Assembly: GCA_041738935.1 (NCBI GenBank)
Contig: JBGSOV010000010.1
Location: forward strand, 1 to 64,000
DNA from: JBGSOV01 sp041738935
Lineage (GTDB): Bacteria; Patescibacteriota; Gracilibacteria; CAIRYL01; GCA-016699755
DNA length: 64,000 bases
Reading direction: 5' to 3'
The stretch's first letter is position 1; each line of letters starts with the position of its first letter. Below, piece after piece: positions 44,327 through 53,307 of this stretch. The notes under the pieces were generated by a model. It did no database searches, had not been told where the DNA came from, and was given only the letters and a program-made list of their open reading frames with translations. The translations under genes were made by a program, and so were the position numbers.

Positions 44327-47224
44327 TTATTTTTTCTTCGGATACAGCATTTTTCCCAAAAACTCGCCAGTGTACGAATTTTTGTTCTTGGCAAGATGCT
44401 CGGGTGAACCAATATCTACGATATAGCCGCCGGCATTTCCGCCTTCTTTCCCGATATCAATCAAATGATCGCAGCATTTAATCACATCCAAATTATGTTC
44501 GATAACGAGCACAGTATTGCCGGTATCAACGAGAGCATTGAGTACCGTGAGGAGTTTTTTGATATCGTCAAAATGCAGTCCTGTTGTTGGTTCGTCCAAA
44601 ATATAAAATGTCTTACCGGTGCTGCGTTTCGAAAGTTCTGTTGCCAATTTGATGCGTTGCGCTTCTCCTCCAGAAAGCGTGGTGGCGGATTGCCCTAATT
44701 TGATATAGCCGAGTCCGACTTGTTCCAAGGTTTCTAATTTGCGCTGTACCGCCGGGATTGCGCCAAAAAACTCCAATCCTTCTGAAACCGTCATATTCAG
44801 AACATCAGAGATATTTTTGCCGCGCCAGGTGATTTCGAGCGCTTCTTTGTTATAGCGCTTGCCTTTGCAGATTTCGCACGGAACATAAATATCTGGCAAA
44901 AAGTGCATTTCAATCTTCACAATTCCATCACCTTGGCAGGCTTCGCAGCGTCCGCCTTTGACATTAAACGAAAAGCGGCCGCTTTTGTATCCGCGCAATT
45001 TGGATTCGGCTGTGGTAGCAAACAGGTCGCGGATTTCGGTAAAGACACCAGTATAGGTTGCCGGATTGCCGCGCGGTGTGCGTCCGATCGGGGATTGATC
45101 GATAACAATCGCTTTATCCAGATACTTGAGTCCATCAATGCGCTGTACTTTGCCTACTGTTTGCTGAGCACGGTTGAGTTCGTTGAGGAGATAAGGCGCC
45201 AAAATACGATTGACGAGTGAACTTTTGCCCGAGCCAGAAACTCCAGTCACGCCGATCAGCATGCCAAGCGGAATATCGACGGTGACATCTTTGAGATTGT
45301 TTTCGTTGGCGCCAATGATTTGCAGTTTTTTGCCGGTACCTTTGCGGCGAGTTGTTGGCATGGGAATGCTTTCTTTTCCCGAAAGATATCTTCCAGTCGT
45401 CGAAGCGGGATTATTCATCAAATCTTGCGGTGTGCCAAAAGCAAGGACTTCGCCACCTTTCGCACCGGCAAAGGGCCCGATTTCGATCAGCCAGTCGGCT
45501 TCACGCATCATTTCTTCATCGTGTTCAACGACAATCACAGTATTCCCGACTTTTTGTAGATCGCGCAGCGTTGAAATCAAACGCTCGTTGTCGCGTTGAT
45601 GTAAGCCAATTGACGGTTCATCTAGCACATACAAGACTCCTTGCAGCTTACTTCCGATTTGCGTGGCAAGGCGAATGCGCTGCGCTTCACCACCCGAGAG
45701 CGTGTTGGCAGTGCGTGAAAGTGCGAGATATGTGAGTCCGACATCTTCCAAAAAAGTGAGACGTGCTACGATTTCTGTCAAAATCAGACGTGCGATTTCG
45801 CGGTCACGTTCAGTAAGCGTTTCGGGAAGTTCGGTAAAATATTTTCGCGCTTCGTTGACCGACAATTGCGTTGTTTCAATGATATTCTTACCGTCCAAGA
45901 TGACGCTGAGCATTTCTTTGCGGAGGCGGGTTCCGCGACAATCTGGACAAACTTCCATATCCATAAATTTTTCAACCTGTTTGCGCGAAAAATCCGATTC
46001 CGTTTCGTGATAGCGGCGTTCGAGATTGGGAATTACGCCTTCAAATTTGACACTGATATTACCCGAGAAGCGATCCGAATCCATTTTGACATCATATTCT
46101 TGTTCGCCGGTACCATAGAGCACCAAATTGTATTGTGCGGGTGTGAGCTTGCCAATTGGCGTATCAATCGAAAAACCATGCATTTTGGCAACTGCTGATA
46201 AAATGCGTTGATTCCAGCCTTCGCGGCTGCTCATTGTCGCCCATGGAATAATTGCGCCTTCGGCGATGGTAAGACGCGGATTGCTGATCACGCGCTCCGG
46301 CTTGATGACCATACGATTACCGAGTCCGTGACACGAAGGGCATGCACCATACGGCGAATTAAACGAAAAATTACGCGGCTCGATATCTTCGAATACGGGA
46401 CCATGTTCGGTACAAATAAATTTTTCCGAGAATGTTACTTCTTCTTTCGTATCAGCATCCAAAATTGTCACGAGTCCTTCACCATGTTTGAGTGCAATTT
46501 CGACCGAATCGGCGAGACGACTGCGGTCTTCATTCTTCTCTTCTACTGTGCCGCCACGACTGAGTGCTGTTTCTTTACCGTGCTCCAAATTTTTAATTAC
46601 CATACGATCTACAATGATTTCGATAGTATGGTGTTTTTTGGGATCAAGTTTGACTTCATCAGCAATGGACAAAATCTCGCCATCAATTCGCATTCGCACA
46701 AAGCCTTCACGGCGGATATTCTCAAGAACTTTTACATGTTCGCCTTTTTTGCCCCGCACCACGGGCGCCATAATCATAATTCGTTTGCCATCAGGATATT
46801 TGGCAATACGATCAACAATCTGGCTGGGAGACTGGCGCTCGACCAAGCGATTGCACTCTGGACAATGCGGTTTGCCAACGCGCGCAAAGAGGAGGCGCAA
46901 ATAATCATAAATCTCTGTTACGGTTCCGACCGTGCTACGTGGATTGCGTGGCGCGGTTTTTTGATCGATCGAAATCGCCGGTGAAAGTCCAGATATCTGC
47001 TCGACATCGGGTTTTTCCATCATACCCAAAAACTGGCGCGCGTAGGTGCTGAGCGACTCGACATAGCGGCGCTGCCCTTCGGCAAAAATTGTATCAAAGG
47101 CAAGCGAGCTTTTCCCTGAGCCCGAAAGTCCGGTGATTACTACCAGTTTCTCGCGTGGGATTTCGACATTAATGTTTTTGAGATTGTGGGTTTTTGCCCC
47201 GATTACGGTTATCTTATCTTCCAT
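44327..47224 (-). CDS. uvrA: Excinuclease ABC subunit A
   Basis: A 965-residue damage-recognition ATPase of nucleotide excision repair. Walker A motifs are GLSGSGKSS near residue 33 and GVSGSGKSS near 665; two LSGGEAQRI signatures are present; zinc-finger cysteine pairs appear as CPECN in the first half and CEACQGDG/CEICKGKR in the second. LDEPTTGLHFDDI closes the second ABC unit. The size is standard. The ATG at 47224 is chosen over an AT-rich, unconserved upstream extension. uvrB and uvrC are not in the window. Confidence 0.98.
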   Translation of the reverse strand: MEDKITVIGAKTHNLKNINVEIPREKLVVITGLSGSGKSSLAFDTIFAEGQRRYVESLSTYARQFLGMMEKPDVEQISGLSPAISIDQKTAPRNPRSTVGTVTEIYDYLRLLFARVGKPHCPECNRLVERQSPSQIVDRIAKYPDGKRIMIMAPVVRGKKGEHVKVLENIRREGFVRMRIDGEILSIADEVKLDPKKHHTIEIIVDRMVIKNLEHGKETALSRGGTVEEKNEDRSRLADSVEIALKHGEGLVTILDADTKEEVTFSEKFICTEHGPVFEDIEPRNFSFNSPYGACPSCHGLGNRMVIKPERVISNPRLTIAEGAIIPWATMSSREGWNQRILSAVAKMHGFSIDTPIGKLTPAQYNLVLYGTGEQEYDVKMDSDRFSGNISVKFEGVIPNLERRYHETESDFSRKQVEKFMDMEVCPDCRGTRLRKEMLSVILDGKNIIETTQLSVNEARKYFTELPETLTERDREIARLILTEIVARLTFLEDVGLTYLALSRTANTLSGGEAQRIRLATQIGSKLQGVLYVLDEPSIGLHQRDNERLISTLRDLQKVGNTVIVVEHDEEMMREADWLIEIGPFAGAKGGEVLAFGTPQDLMNNPASTTGRYLSGKESIPMPTTRRKGTGKKLQIIGANENNLKDVTVDIPLGMLIGVTGVSGSGKSSLVNRILAPYLLNELNRAQQTVGKVQRIDGLKYLDKAIVIDQSPIGRTPRGNPATYTGVFTEIRDLFATTAESKLRGYKSGRFSFNVKGGRCEACQGDGIVKIEMHFLPDIYVPCEICKGKRYNKEALEITWRGKNISDVLNMTVSEGLEFFGAIPAVQRKLETLEQVGLGYIKLGQSATTLSGGEAQRIKLATELSKRSTGKTFYILDEPTTGLHFDDIKKLLTVLNALVDTGNTVLVIEHNLDVIKCCDHLIDIGKEGGNAGGYIVDIGSPEHLAKNKNSYTGEFLGKMLYPKKK

Positions 47225-47708
47225 ATTTGTGCACAAAATATTTTCGAGCGACTTGGCGGAGCTTCGCACACTTTTGAGGATATTGCAAGCATTGCGGCAT
47301 ACAAAATTTGGGAACCATGTTGCGTGGGCGACAAAGGAGGAATCGGAGAACATATAAGAGGGGATAAATAAGATTCTAGAATTTTTAAGAGAGATAAGAG
47401 AGGAGAGGATAGAAGTAGAAATTAAAAATGAAAAATTAAGAATGAAGAATTGCAAAGAAACCTCATCGTCACAGTCCTCTACGAGAGACTCCCACGGTAA
47501 AAAATGGAAATTTCACATTCCCTAATCGGAGATGGTTACTAGAATTTTCAACCCCCTCCAGCTCCCCCTAGCTTAGGGGGAGAGGAATCGCAAACCTTTT
47601 TATTTTTCAAGCTTGTAGCTTGAAAGTCGTTGTTTCTGAAAATGTCATAACAGCTCTGCTTTTATTTTTATCGGTGATACAGCGGAGAGAAATTAAAAGA
47701 CAACCTTT
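47225..47708. other. 484-base intergenic region upstream of uvrA
   Basis: No gene is seen. It contains AT-rich imperfect repeats of the AATTAAAAATGAAAAATTAAG type (47420-47455), similar to sequence near 23600, and one GC-rich palindromic repeat at 47552-47588. The uvrA promoter and the 3' end of the tag transcript must lie here, but I cannot place either with confidence. Confidence 0.5.
47552..47588. repeat. GC-rich palindromic repeat copy
   Basis: CCCCCTCCAGCTCCCCCTAG followed by CTTAGGGGGAGAGG. With its flank GAATCGCAAACC it is the near-exact inverse of the unit at 17837-17884. Confidence 0.65.
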
Positions 47709-48293
47709 TTATAGCTGAAGTTCTTTGTATCGAAAGCAATCCGTCGTGTGGTCGTTGACCATGCCGACTGCTTGCATAAAGGCGTAACAGATGGTGCTGC
47801 CGACAAATGTAAAACCTCTTTTTTTAAGGTCTTTGCTCATGTTGTCCGAAAGATCGGTCTTGGCAGGAAGCTCAGCAAAATTCCGCCATTGGTTTTGAAT
47901 CGGATTGCCGTCGACAAAACTCCAGACAAACGCATCAAAACTGCCATATTCCTGTTGAATCTCCAAAAATGCTTTTGCATTCGTCACCGCCGCGCGAATC
48001 TTAAGCCGATTCCTTATGATTTCCGGATTTTGAAGTAGCTCTGCGATTTTTGTTTCATCGTACTCTGCGATCTTTTTGGCATCAAAATTATCGAATGCTT
48101 GGCGATAGCCATTTCTTTTTCGCAAAATGGTCGACCAACTGAGACCGGCTTGCGCTCCTTCGAGGATCAAAAACTCAAACAGCAACTTGTCGTCATGGAC
48201 AGGAATTCCCCATTCGGTGTCGTGGTAGCGCTCCTCTTTGTCACTTTTGCTCGACCACGCGCAACGCACGACTACTTTTGCTTTATTTTGCAT
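47709..48293 (-). CDS. tag: DNA-3-methyladenine glycosylase I
   Basis: A 194-residue base-excision enzyme removing 3-methyladenine. The N-terminal RCAWS.. with the zinc cysteine, YHDTEWGIP, and the block FEFLILEGAQAGLSWSTILRKR are diagnostic, as is the C-terminal GFTFVGSTICYAFMQAVGMVNDH with zinc ligands Cys and His. The ATG at 48293 is preferred over a GTG two codons upstream. Confidence 0.96.
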   Translation of the reverse strand: MQNKAKVVVRCAWSSKSDKEERYHDTEWGIPVHDDKLLFEFLILEGAQAGLSWSTILRKRNGYRQAFDNFDAKKIAEYDETKIAELLQNPEIIRNRLKIRAAVTNAKAFLEIQQEYGSFDAFVWSFVDGNPIQNQWRNFAELPAKTDLSDNMSKDLKKRGFTFVGSTICYAFMQAVGMVNDHTTDCFRYKELQL

Positions 48294-48378
48294 AGGCACA
48301 ATCTAACCGACTTTGTACGGAAACGCGAGACTAAATTCTACTCGCAGATTTGAGTTTGCAACAGACGAAGTGGCGGAA

Positions 48379-48573
48379 TTATCTTTGTCCGGCTATTTGT
48401 TTAAGAATAGCGGCAAGTTCTGCTTCTTCTTGTCCTTGAAGATCTTTAATAATATCACCTTCTGTAGTAACAAATTCTCTATCTTCTTCATCCCCTAAAT
48501 GGGTGATAACATCATCAAATTCTGATTCAGTTTTACCACTCAATTTGATGCGATCTAGTTCTTTACCTGGCAT
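48379..48573 (-). CDS. Small acidic hypothetical protein
   Basis: A 64-residue, highly charged protein (many Glu, Asp and Lys) with no cysteine, signal peptide or recognised motif. A good promoter (48596-48625) ends 22 bases before the ATG at 48573; an ATG six codons upstream would lie at or before the expected transcript start. Its small size and solitary promoter suggest a regulatory or stress-type protein, without further evidence. Confidence 0.55.
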   Translation of the reverse strand: MPGKELDRIKLSGKTESEFDDVITHLGDEEDREFVTTEGDIIKDLQGQEEAELAAILKQIAGQR

Positions 48574-48595
48574 ATTTTTATAAAAAAGCATTTAT

Positions 48596-48625
48596 TTAAT
48601 ACTTGTTTTTGCAATGTAAAGTCAA
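48596..48625 (-). promoter_or_regulatory. Promoter of the small acidic protein gene
   Basis: On the minus strand TTGACT, an 18-base spacer and TATTAA. It predicts a very short 5' leader. Confidence 0.55.
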
Positions 48626-48660
48626 GCGATTCAAAAAAGCATATAATCGCTAAGAGCTAT

Positions 48661-50217
48661 TTACTGCTTCCAAATCCCCAATACGTACGCATCGCTGAGC
48701 GCTTGCATACTTGCTTCGATGATATTCTGCGAGCAGCCAACCGTGCGCCAAGTTTCGCCATTGTTTGAGCGCGTTTCAATTTGTACACGCGTTTTGGCAG
48801 ATGTGCCGCGCGCCATATCCAAAATGCGGACTTTGAAATCCACCAGTTCTATTTGGCGCAATTGCGGAAAAATCGGCTCGAGCGCTTTGCGCATTGCCGA
48901 ATCTAGCGCGTTGACCGGACCGTTGCCAAAACCGGCGGTATGAAATTCTTCCCCATTTACCGAGACACGAATCGTTGCTTCGACGGCATTTTCGAGCTCG
49001 TGCGTTCGTTCTGTTCGAACAAAAAAATAGTTCAAATCAAAAGGGAGTGGTCTTTTTTCAATCAGTGTTCGCGTCAACACTTCCAGACTGCCTTCGCCGC
49101 CATCGAATGTGATTCCTTCGGATTCACGTTGCTTGAGCTCCTTGAGGAGAAAATGCGCTTGTTCGTCATCAAAATCGAGACCGATTTTTTCCAAAAAGTC
49201 ACTTGTATTCGCGCGCCCGGACAGTTCCGAAATCGCATTGGACGAAACATTCCCAACAACTTGGGGGTCGATATGTTGGTAGCTGAGTGGATTTTTGCGC
49301 ATGGCAGAAACATGAATACCTCCTTTGTGGCGGAACGCCCAGCGTCCGACAAAGGGCAAATCTTTACGTGGATTGAGATTGCTGAGCTCTTGCACAAAGC
49401 GTGAGATTTCTGTCAGAGTACGCAACTTTTCTGTTGAAATGACTTCAATACCCATTTTGAGTTGCAAATTAGGAATAACGCTCGTCAGGCTTGCATTGCC
49501 ACAGCGTTCGCCAAAACCGTTGATTGTGCCTTGCACAAGGGTGACGCCTGCTTCTACAGCAATCAGAGTATTGGCGACTGCCAGATCGCCATCGTTGTGG
49601 GTATGAATTCCTAAAGGGGTTTTTACATGTTTTTCGATAGCGATTACGGCTTCAGCAATCTGATGAGGGAGCATTCCGCCGTTGGTATCGGCGAGCGTCA
49701 GATTAATCGCCCCACCTGCTTCCGCTGCTTGTAAGCACGCAATGGCATAGTCCTGGTCTTCATAAAAACCATCAAAAAAATGCTCGGCATCAAAAATTAC
49801 TTCCATGCCTTTTTTGGTCAGATATGAGACAGAATCATGAATAATGTCTAGATTTTTTTCTGCACTCACTTGCAAAATCTCAGTTGCCTGAAAACGTGAA
49901 TTTTTACCAAAGAGCACTGCAACTGGCGCTTTGCTTTCGATAATTGCTTTGAGATTTGGATCGTCTTCTACCTGATATTTTTTATGATGAGTTGGCCCAA
50001 AGGCGCAAATTTTTGCCGTTTGCCATTCTTCCGCGTGAGCAAGGCGAAAAAATTCCTGTTCTTTTTCGTTGCTGCCAGGAAAGCCACCTTCAATATAATG
50101 AATTCCTAAGGCATCAAGTTTTTTGGCGATTGCGATTTTGTCTCGCGCTGAAAAACAGACTCCCGACATTTGGGCGCCATCACGCAAGGTGGTGTCAAAT
50201 AATTCAATTTTTGGCAT
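48661..50217 (-). CDS. cimA: (R)-citramalate synthase
   Basis: A 518-residue enzyme condensing pyruvate and acetyl-CoA to citramalate, giving 2-oxobutyrate for isoleucine without threonine. The DRE-TIM barrel shows ELFDTTLRDGAQ with the catalytic Arg-Asp, YIEGGFPGSN, and the metal-binding HTHNDGDLAVAN. A LeuA-type C-terminal regulatory domain (about 405-515) is present. CimA-like sequences are distinguished from LeuA by length and the GAQMSGV/EGGFPGSN pattern. The ATG at 50217 gives the usual N-terminus, but a GAGGAG sequence sits 7 bases before a TTG at 50229, so that start is also possible. murD overlaps or abuts upstream. Confidence 0.9.
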   Translation of the reverse strand: MPKIELFDTTLRDGAQMSGVCFSARDKIAIAKKLDALGIHYIEGGFPGSNEKEQEFFRLAHAEEWQTAKICAFGPTHHKKYQVEDDPNLKAIIESKAPVAVLFGKNSRFQATEILQVSAEKNLDIIHDSVSYLTKKGMEVIFDAEHFFDGFYEDQDYAIACLQAAEAGGAINLTLADTNGGMLPHQIAEAVIAIEKHVKTPLGIHTHNDGDLAVANTLIAVEAGVTLVQGTINGFGERCGNASLTSVIPNLQLKMGIEVISTEKLRTLTEISRFVQELSNLNPRKDLPFVGRWAFRHKGGIHVSAMRKNPLSYQHIDPQVVGNVSSNAISELSGRANTSDFLEKIGLDFDDEQAHFLLKELKQRESEGITFDGGEGSLEVLTRTLIEKRPLPFDLNYFFVRTERTHELENAVEATIRVSVNGEEFHTAGFGNGPVNALDSAMRKALEPIFPQLRQIELVDFKVRILDMARGTSAKTRVQIETRSNNGETWRTVGCSQNIIEASMQALSDAYVLGIWKQ

Positions 50218-50244
50218 GGAGTCAGGCAATTCGATTCTCCTCAA

Positions 50245-51576
50245 TTATGCCACAGCTGCCGGAGTTTTTAAAAACTCGTTTACAGCGGCATTCCATTTTT
50301 CAGCGCGATCTTTGACATTTTCAAACTGGTCAAAGCTAGATGATCCCGGCGAAAAAAGGACATGATCTTGGGGTGCGACGATATCTGTTAACAATTTGAA
50401 AGCGGTTTGGATATCAATCGCTTCTGTGATTTTGCCCGCGTTGCCGCCATTATTCATTATCGCTGCGCGAATGCTGTCACCGGTTTTACCGATTGTAAAA
50501 ACTTTTTTAATATACGGATGTTGGGCAATCGTTGCTCCCAGATCGTCATAATCGAAATTTTTCTCTTCACCACCAACCATCAAAATCACCGGTTCGGTGA
50601 ATGTTTTGAGCGCTGCAATCGTGGCAATCGGATTTGTCGCGTACGAATCGTTCCAAAATTTGATGCCATTGCGACTCTGGGCGACGAGCTGTTGGCGAAA
50701 GGGGAGCCCGATAAATTTTTGAATTGCTGTTTGAATCGGTACTGTACGCACATTGATAATTTTGGCGACAGCAACTGCAGCCAACACATTTTCGAGATTG
50801 TGTTCACCAGGAATATGCACATCGGTAAGTGGCGCGATTTCTTCCTCGCCTTCGACTGTTTTCCAAATAATAACGCCATCTCTAATAAAGACACCGAGCG
50901 GCAATTCGTTCTGCGTCGAAATCGGTATACGCGCTTCTTCGCTTACTTCGCTTACCATTTTGCTCGCAATCGGACAATCTGCCAGGTAGACGACACGCCC
51001 ACCGGATTTTTGGTGAAGAAAGATATTCTTTTTCGCTTCAATGTATTCTTCAAAATCCTTGTGCACTTCGAGATGATCTGGCGCGATTCGCAAAATAACG
51101 GCAATCTGAGGCGATTGGTCACAATCCCACAGCTGAAAGCTCGAAAGCTCTGCCACAACAACATCTCGGGTACGCAGTTCGGGCAGGATATCAAAAAAAG
51201 GATTCCCGATATTTCCGACCAAATAGACGGTATCATTGGCTTCTTCGAACATTTTGGTGAGCAATGTCGAAGTCGTGCCTTTGCCTTTGCTGCCGGTGAT
51301 ACCAATGGTTTTTTTGGTGGGGCACAGTTGCAAAAAGAGTTCTGTACCGCCCATGACTTTTCCCGAAAAACTTAGAAGTGCTGGATGATGTGGAGGAATA
51401 CCTGGTGAACGGAAAATAACATCACGGTCGTTGATTTCGGAAAAATTCGGGAAATCGGGTAGTTTTTCGTCATAGACTCGCAAATCACGGACACGGCGAC
51501 TCTCGAGAAATCGAGTGAGCGACTTCCCTTCGACACCATAGCCGAGAATTCCAATTTTTTTTGTAAGCAGTTTCAT
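50245..51576 (-). CDS. murD: UDP-N-acetylmuramoylalanine-D-glutamate ligase
   Basis: A 443-residue Mur ligase adding D-glutamate to the peptidoglycan precursor. ATP-binding GSKGKGTT is at about residues 95-102, followed by VVAELSSFQLW, the HLEVHKDFEEY region and NDSYATNP. The C-terminal domain has FSPGSSSFDQFENVKDRAE, the MurD signature. The ATG at 51576 gives the canonical start; ATG codons three and seven residues upstream are possible. It is followed within 30 bases by cimA, an unexpected operon partner. Confidence 0.96.
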   Translation of the reverse strand: MKLLTKKIGILGYGVEGKSLTRFLESRRVRDLRVYDEKLPDFPNFSEINDRDVIFRSPGIPPHHPALLSFSGKVMGGTELFLQLCPTKKTIGITGSKGKGTTSTLLTKMFEEANDTVYLVGNIGNPFFDILPELRTRDVVVAELSSFQLWDCDQSPQIAVILRIAPDHLEVHKDFEEYIEAKKNIFLHQKSGGRVVYLADCPIASKMVSEVSEEARIPISTQNELPLGVFIRDGVIIWKTVEGEEEIAPLTDVHIPGEHNLENVLAAVAVAKIINVRTVPIQTAIQKFIGLPFRQQLVAQSRNGIKFWNDSYATNPIATIAALKTFTEPVILMVGGEEKNFDYDDLGATIAQHPYIKKVFTIGKTGDSIRAAIMNNGGNAGKITEAIDIQTAFKLLTDIVAPQDHVLFSPGSSSFDQFENVKDRAEKWNAAVNEFLKTPAAVA

Positions 51577-51652
51577 AGTAGCCATATTGTAGGACAAAAG
51601 TGCAAAAAAGCAAAGATTGTTTTTTTTCTATATCTGTTGAAAAATAATAGGC

Positions 51653-52153
51653 GTGAAAATTACCTCTCTCATCAGGCGGCGCAAACAGAGCAGAAAAGCA
51701 ACTCGTATTTTGCGTGTTATTTGGCCGGCGCTCGGTGCTGCTGCTGGTTACCAATTTTTAAAACGTATTCGTAAAGATCCTCATTCTGAAATTCTTGTTG
51801 CCAAAAAACACCAACGCGCCAAACGCGTCATGGCGCTCGCGGTACTCACAAGTCTGACTTTTTTTGGTAAAAAATATCTCTATGTGCGAGCGCTGGGTGT
51901 GCATCCTAAAGCGCAGCGGCAAGGTCTAGGAGAAAAGTTGTTACAGAACATCGAAGAATCCGCTACAAAAGCTGGTTCCGAATTTATTTTTTTGGCTTCT
52001 AGCCCACATCGCTCGCTGGCACATCGTTTTTATTTGCGGCATGGTTTTCGACGGATTTTTGGATTTTTGTTTTGGAAACACATTCAAAGTAGCAAAGATA
52101 AGTCAGACAAAACGAAAAATATCACTTCAAAGTCGAGCACAGACAAATTTTGA
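51653..52153 (+). CDS. GNAT-family acetyltransferase
   Basis: A 166-residue protein with a basic N-terminus (residues 1-35, RRRK..RK), and a GNAT core: LYVRALGVHPKAQRQGLGEKLL carries the acetyl-CoA-binding Q/RxxGxG/A motif, and HRFYLRHGFRRI is the typical C-terminal segment. The first part of the fold is shortened. The start is GTG at 51653. The substrate is unknown. A Lys/Ser/Thr-rich tail ends the protein. Confidence 0.82.
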   Translation: MKITSLIRRRKQSRKATRILRVIWPALGAAAGYQFLKRIRKDPHSEILVAKKHQRAKRVMALAVLTSLTFFGKKYLYVRALGVHPKAQRQGLGEKLLQNIEESATKAGSEFIFLASSPHRSLAHRFYLRHGFRRIFGFLFWKHIQSSKDKSDKTKNITSKSSTDKF

Positions 52154-52221
52154 GGACAACACCTTCTCAAATACCGAAAAATCTTCTTCTGAAATAAACA
52201 TCAAATTTTTTGCTGAAATTC

Positions 52222-52596
52222 TTAGTTGAGCGTCTCGATCTCGCCACTACCACCATTAAATTCTGATTGGCTTTGCATTCGTTCAATGATAGATCCAACA
52301 AGATTGGTCATATTGTCCCATTGAATGTATTTGGTGAGCGGAAAGTTGAAAATGCTCCCAATGAGCGAAACAATTGTCACGGCAAAAATGGTGATAATCA
52401 AGCCAATAATCGCATAGCGAATAGTGTGCACCGCTTTTTTAATCTTCTCATCATCGCCGCCAGACAAAATAAAATTGATTCCGCCCAAGAAAATATAAAA
52501 AACCGAAAGTCCGCCGGCAATAATCAATGCCAAGGCGATAGCAATGTTAACTGCCTCAATAATATCGATTGAAGGGAGATTGAGGTCTTCTTCCAT
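52222..52596 (-). CDS. VirB2/TrbC-like two-helix membrane protein
   Basis: A 124-residue protein with hydrophobic segments at about residues 17-40 and 58-88, separated by SGGDDEKIKKAVHTIRYA. It is closely similar to the next gene (YAIIGLIITIFAVTI identical in both), a recent tandem duplication. The fold pattern matches VirB2/TrbC-like proteins. It ends the rpsP-khpA gene run, 24 bases after the preceding stop. Confidence 0.65.
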   Translation of the reverse strand: MEEDLNLPSIDIIEAVNIAIALALIIAGGLSVFYIFLGGINFILSGGDDEKIKKAVHTIRYAIIGLIITIFAVTIVSLIGSIFNFPLTKYIQWDNMTNLVGSIIERMQSQSEFNGGSGEIETLN

Positions 52597-52620
52597 AAAA
52601 TATGATTTAAAAAACTGACC

Positions 52621-53019
52621 TTAAGCGAGTAATTTTATAAGAGACGAAAGTGAGTCACTATCCTCGAACGAGCTGCTATCGTTGGTAATCCGTGACAAAA
52701 TACTGCGAATAATTTCGCTCATTTTGTCCCAGCGAATATAGGCAGTCAGATCAAAATTAAAAATACTGCCAATAATAGCAATAATCGTTACTGCAAAAAT
52801 GGTAATAATGAGTCCGATGATTGCATAACGAATAGTATGAACGGCTTGTTTGATTTTATCTTCTTGTCCGCCCGAGAGAATAAAGGAGATTCCTCCGTAA
52901 AAAATATAGAAGATTGAGAGCGCACCAGCAACAATAATTGCAAAAGCGATTGTAATATTGATGAGGTCTACAATGTTGTAGCCCGAAGCGCCTGCCTGTA
53001 GTATGGGATCATCAGTCAT
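52621..53019 (-). CDS. VirB2/TrbC-like two-helix membrane protein (paralogue)
   Basis: A 132-residue protein, with two hydrophobic segments (about 20-45 and 62-90) and the loop SGGQEDKIKQAVHTIRYA. It shares with its neighbour the stretch YAIIGLIITIFAVTI and a C-terminal IRWDKMSEIIRSI/IQWDNMTNLVGSI segment. The ATG at 53019 overlaps the khpA stop by 8 bases (ATGACTGA), showing operon coupling with an RNA-binding protein gene. Longer upstream starts are rejected because they run into khpA. Confidence 0.68.
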   Translation of the reverse strand: MTDDPILQAGASGYNIVDLINITIAFAIIVAGALSIFYIFYGGISFILSGGQEDKIKQAVHTIRYAIIGLIITIFAVTIIAIIGSIFNFDLTAYIRWDKMSEIIRSILSRITNDSSSFEDSDSLSSLIKLLA

Positions 53020-53278
53020 TTGGTTTGGATGGATCAATAAGGCGAAGATTAACGCGGCTGCCACCATCTTTGGCACCAACCACACGGAGTAAAACACGCA
53101 AAGATTTGATGGTTTGCCCTTCTTTACCGATAACTTTGCCGATATCACTTGGGTGAACCCGAAGTTCTAAAAGTGTGCCAAGGTCGTCGACGGTGCGTAC
53201 GATAACAACATCATCAGGATAGTCCACCATGGACTTGACGACGTACTCGATAAAACTTTGATCGGCTGGAGTAGTCAT
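53012..53278 (-). CDS. khpA: KH-domain RNA-binding protein KhpA
   Basis: An 88-residue single-KH-domain protein. The diagnostic KH motif is HPSDIGKVIGKEGQTIKSLR (the GxxG loop in GKEG). The N-terminus FIEYVVKSMVDYPDDV is typical of the KhpA/YlqC family, which binds small RNAs and affects cell division and translation in Gram-positive bacteria. It is commonly next to rpsP, as here (29 bases downstream of it). Confidence 0.93.
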   Translation of the reverse strand: MTTPADQSFIEYVVKSMVDYPDDVVIVRTVDDLGTLLELRVHPSDIGKVIGKEGQTIKSLRVLLRVVGAKDGGSRVNLRLIDPSKPND

Positions 53279-53307
53279 ATGAGACGAGTAAAAAAGCGAA
53301 GAAGGTG

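Noticed and set aside
46208..46984. 258-residue plus-strand open frame
   Set aside because: Antisense shadow of uvrA.
50407..51375. 322-residue plus-strand open frame
   Set aside because: It lies entirely antisense to murD, whose motifs and codon use are clear; the antisense product has no recognisable pattern.
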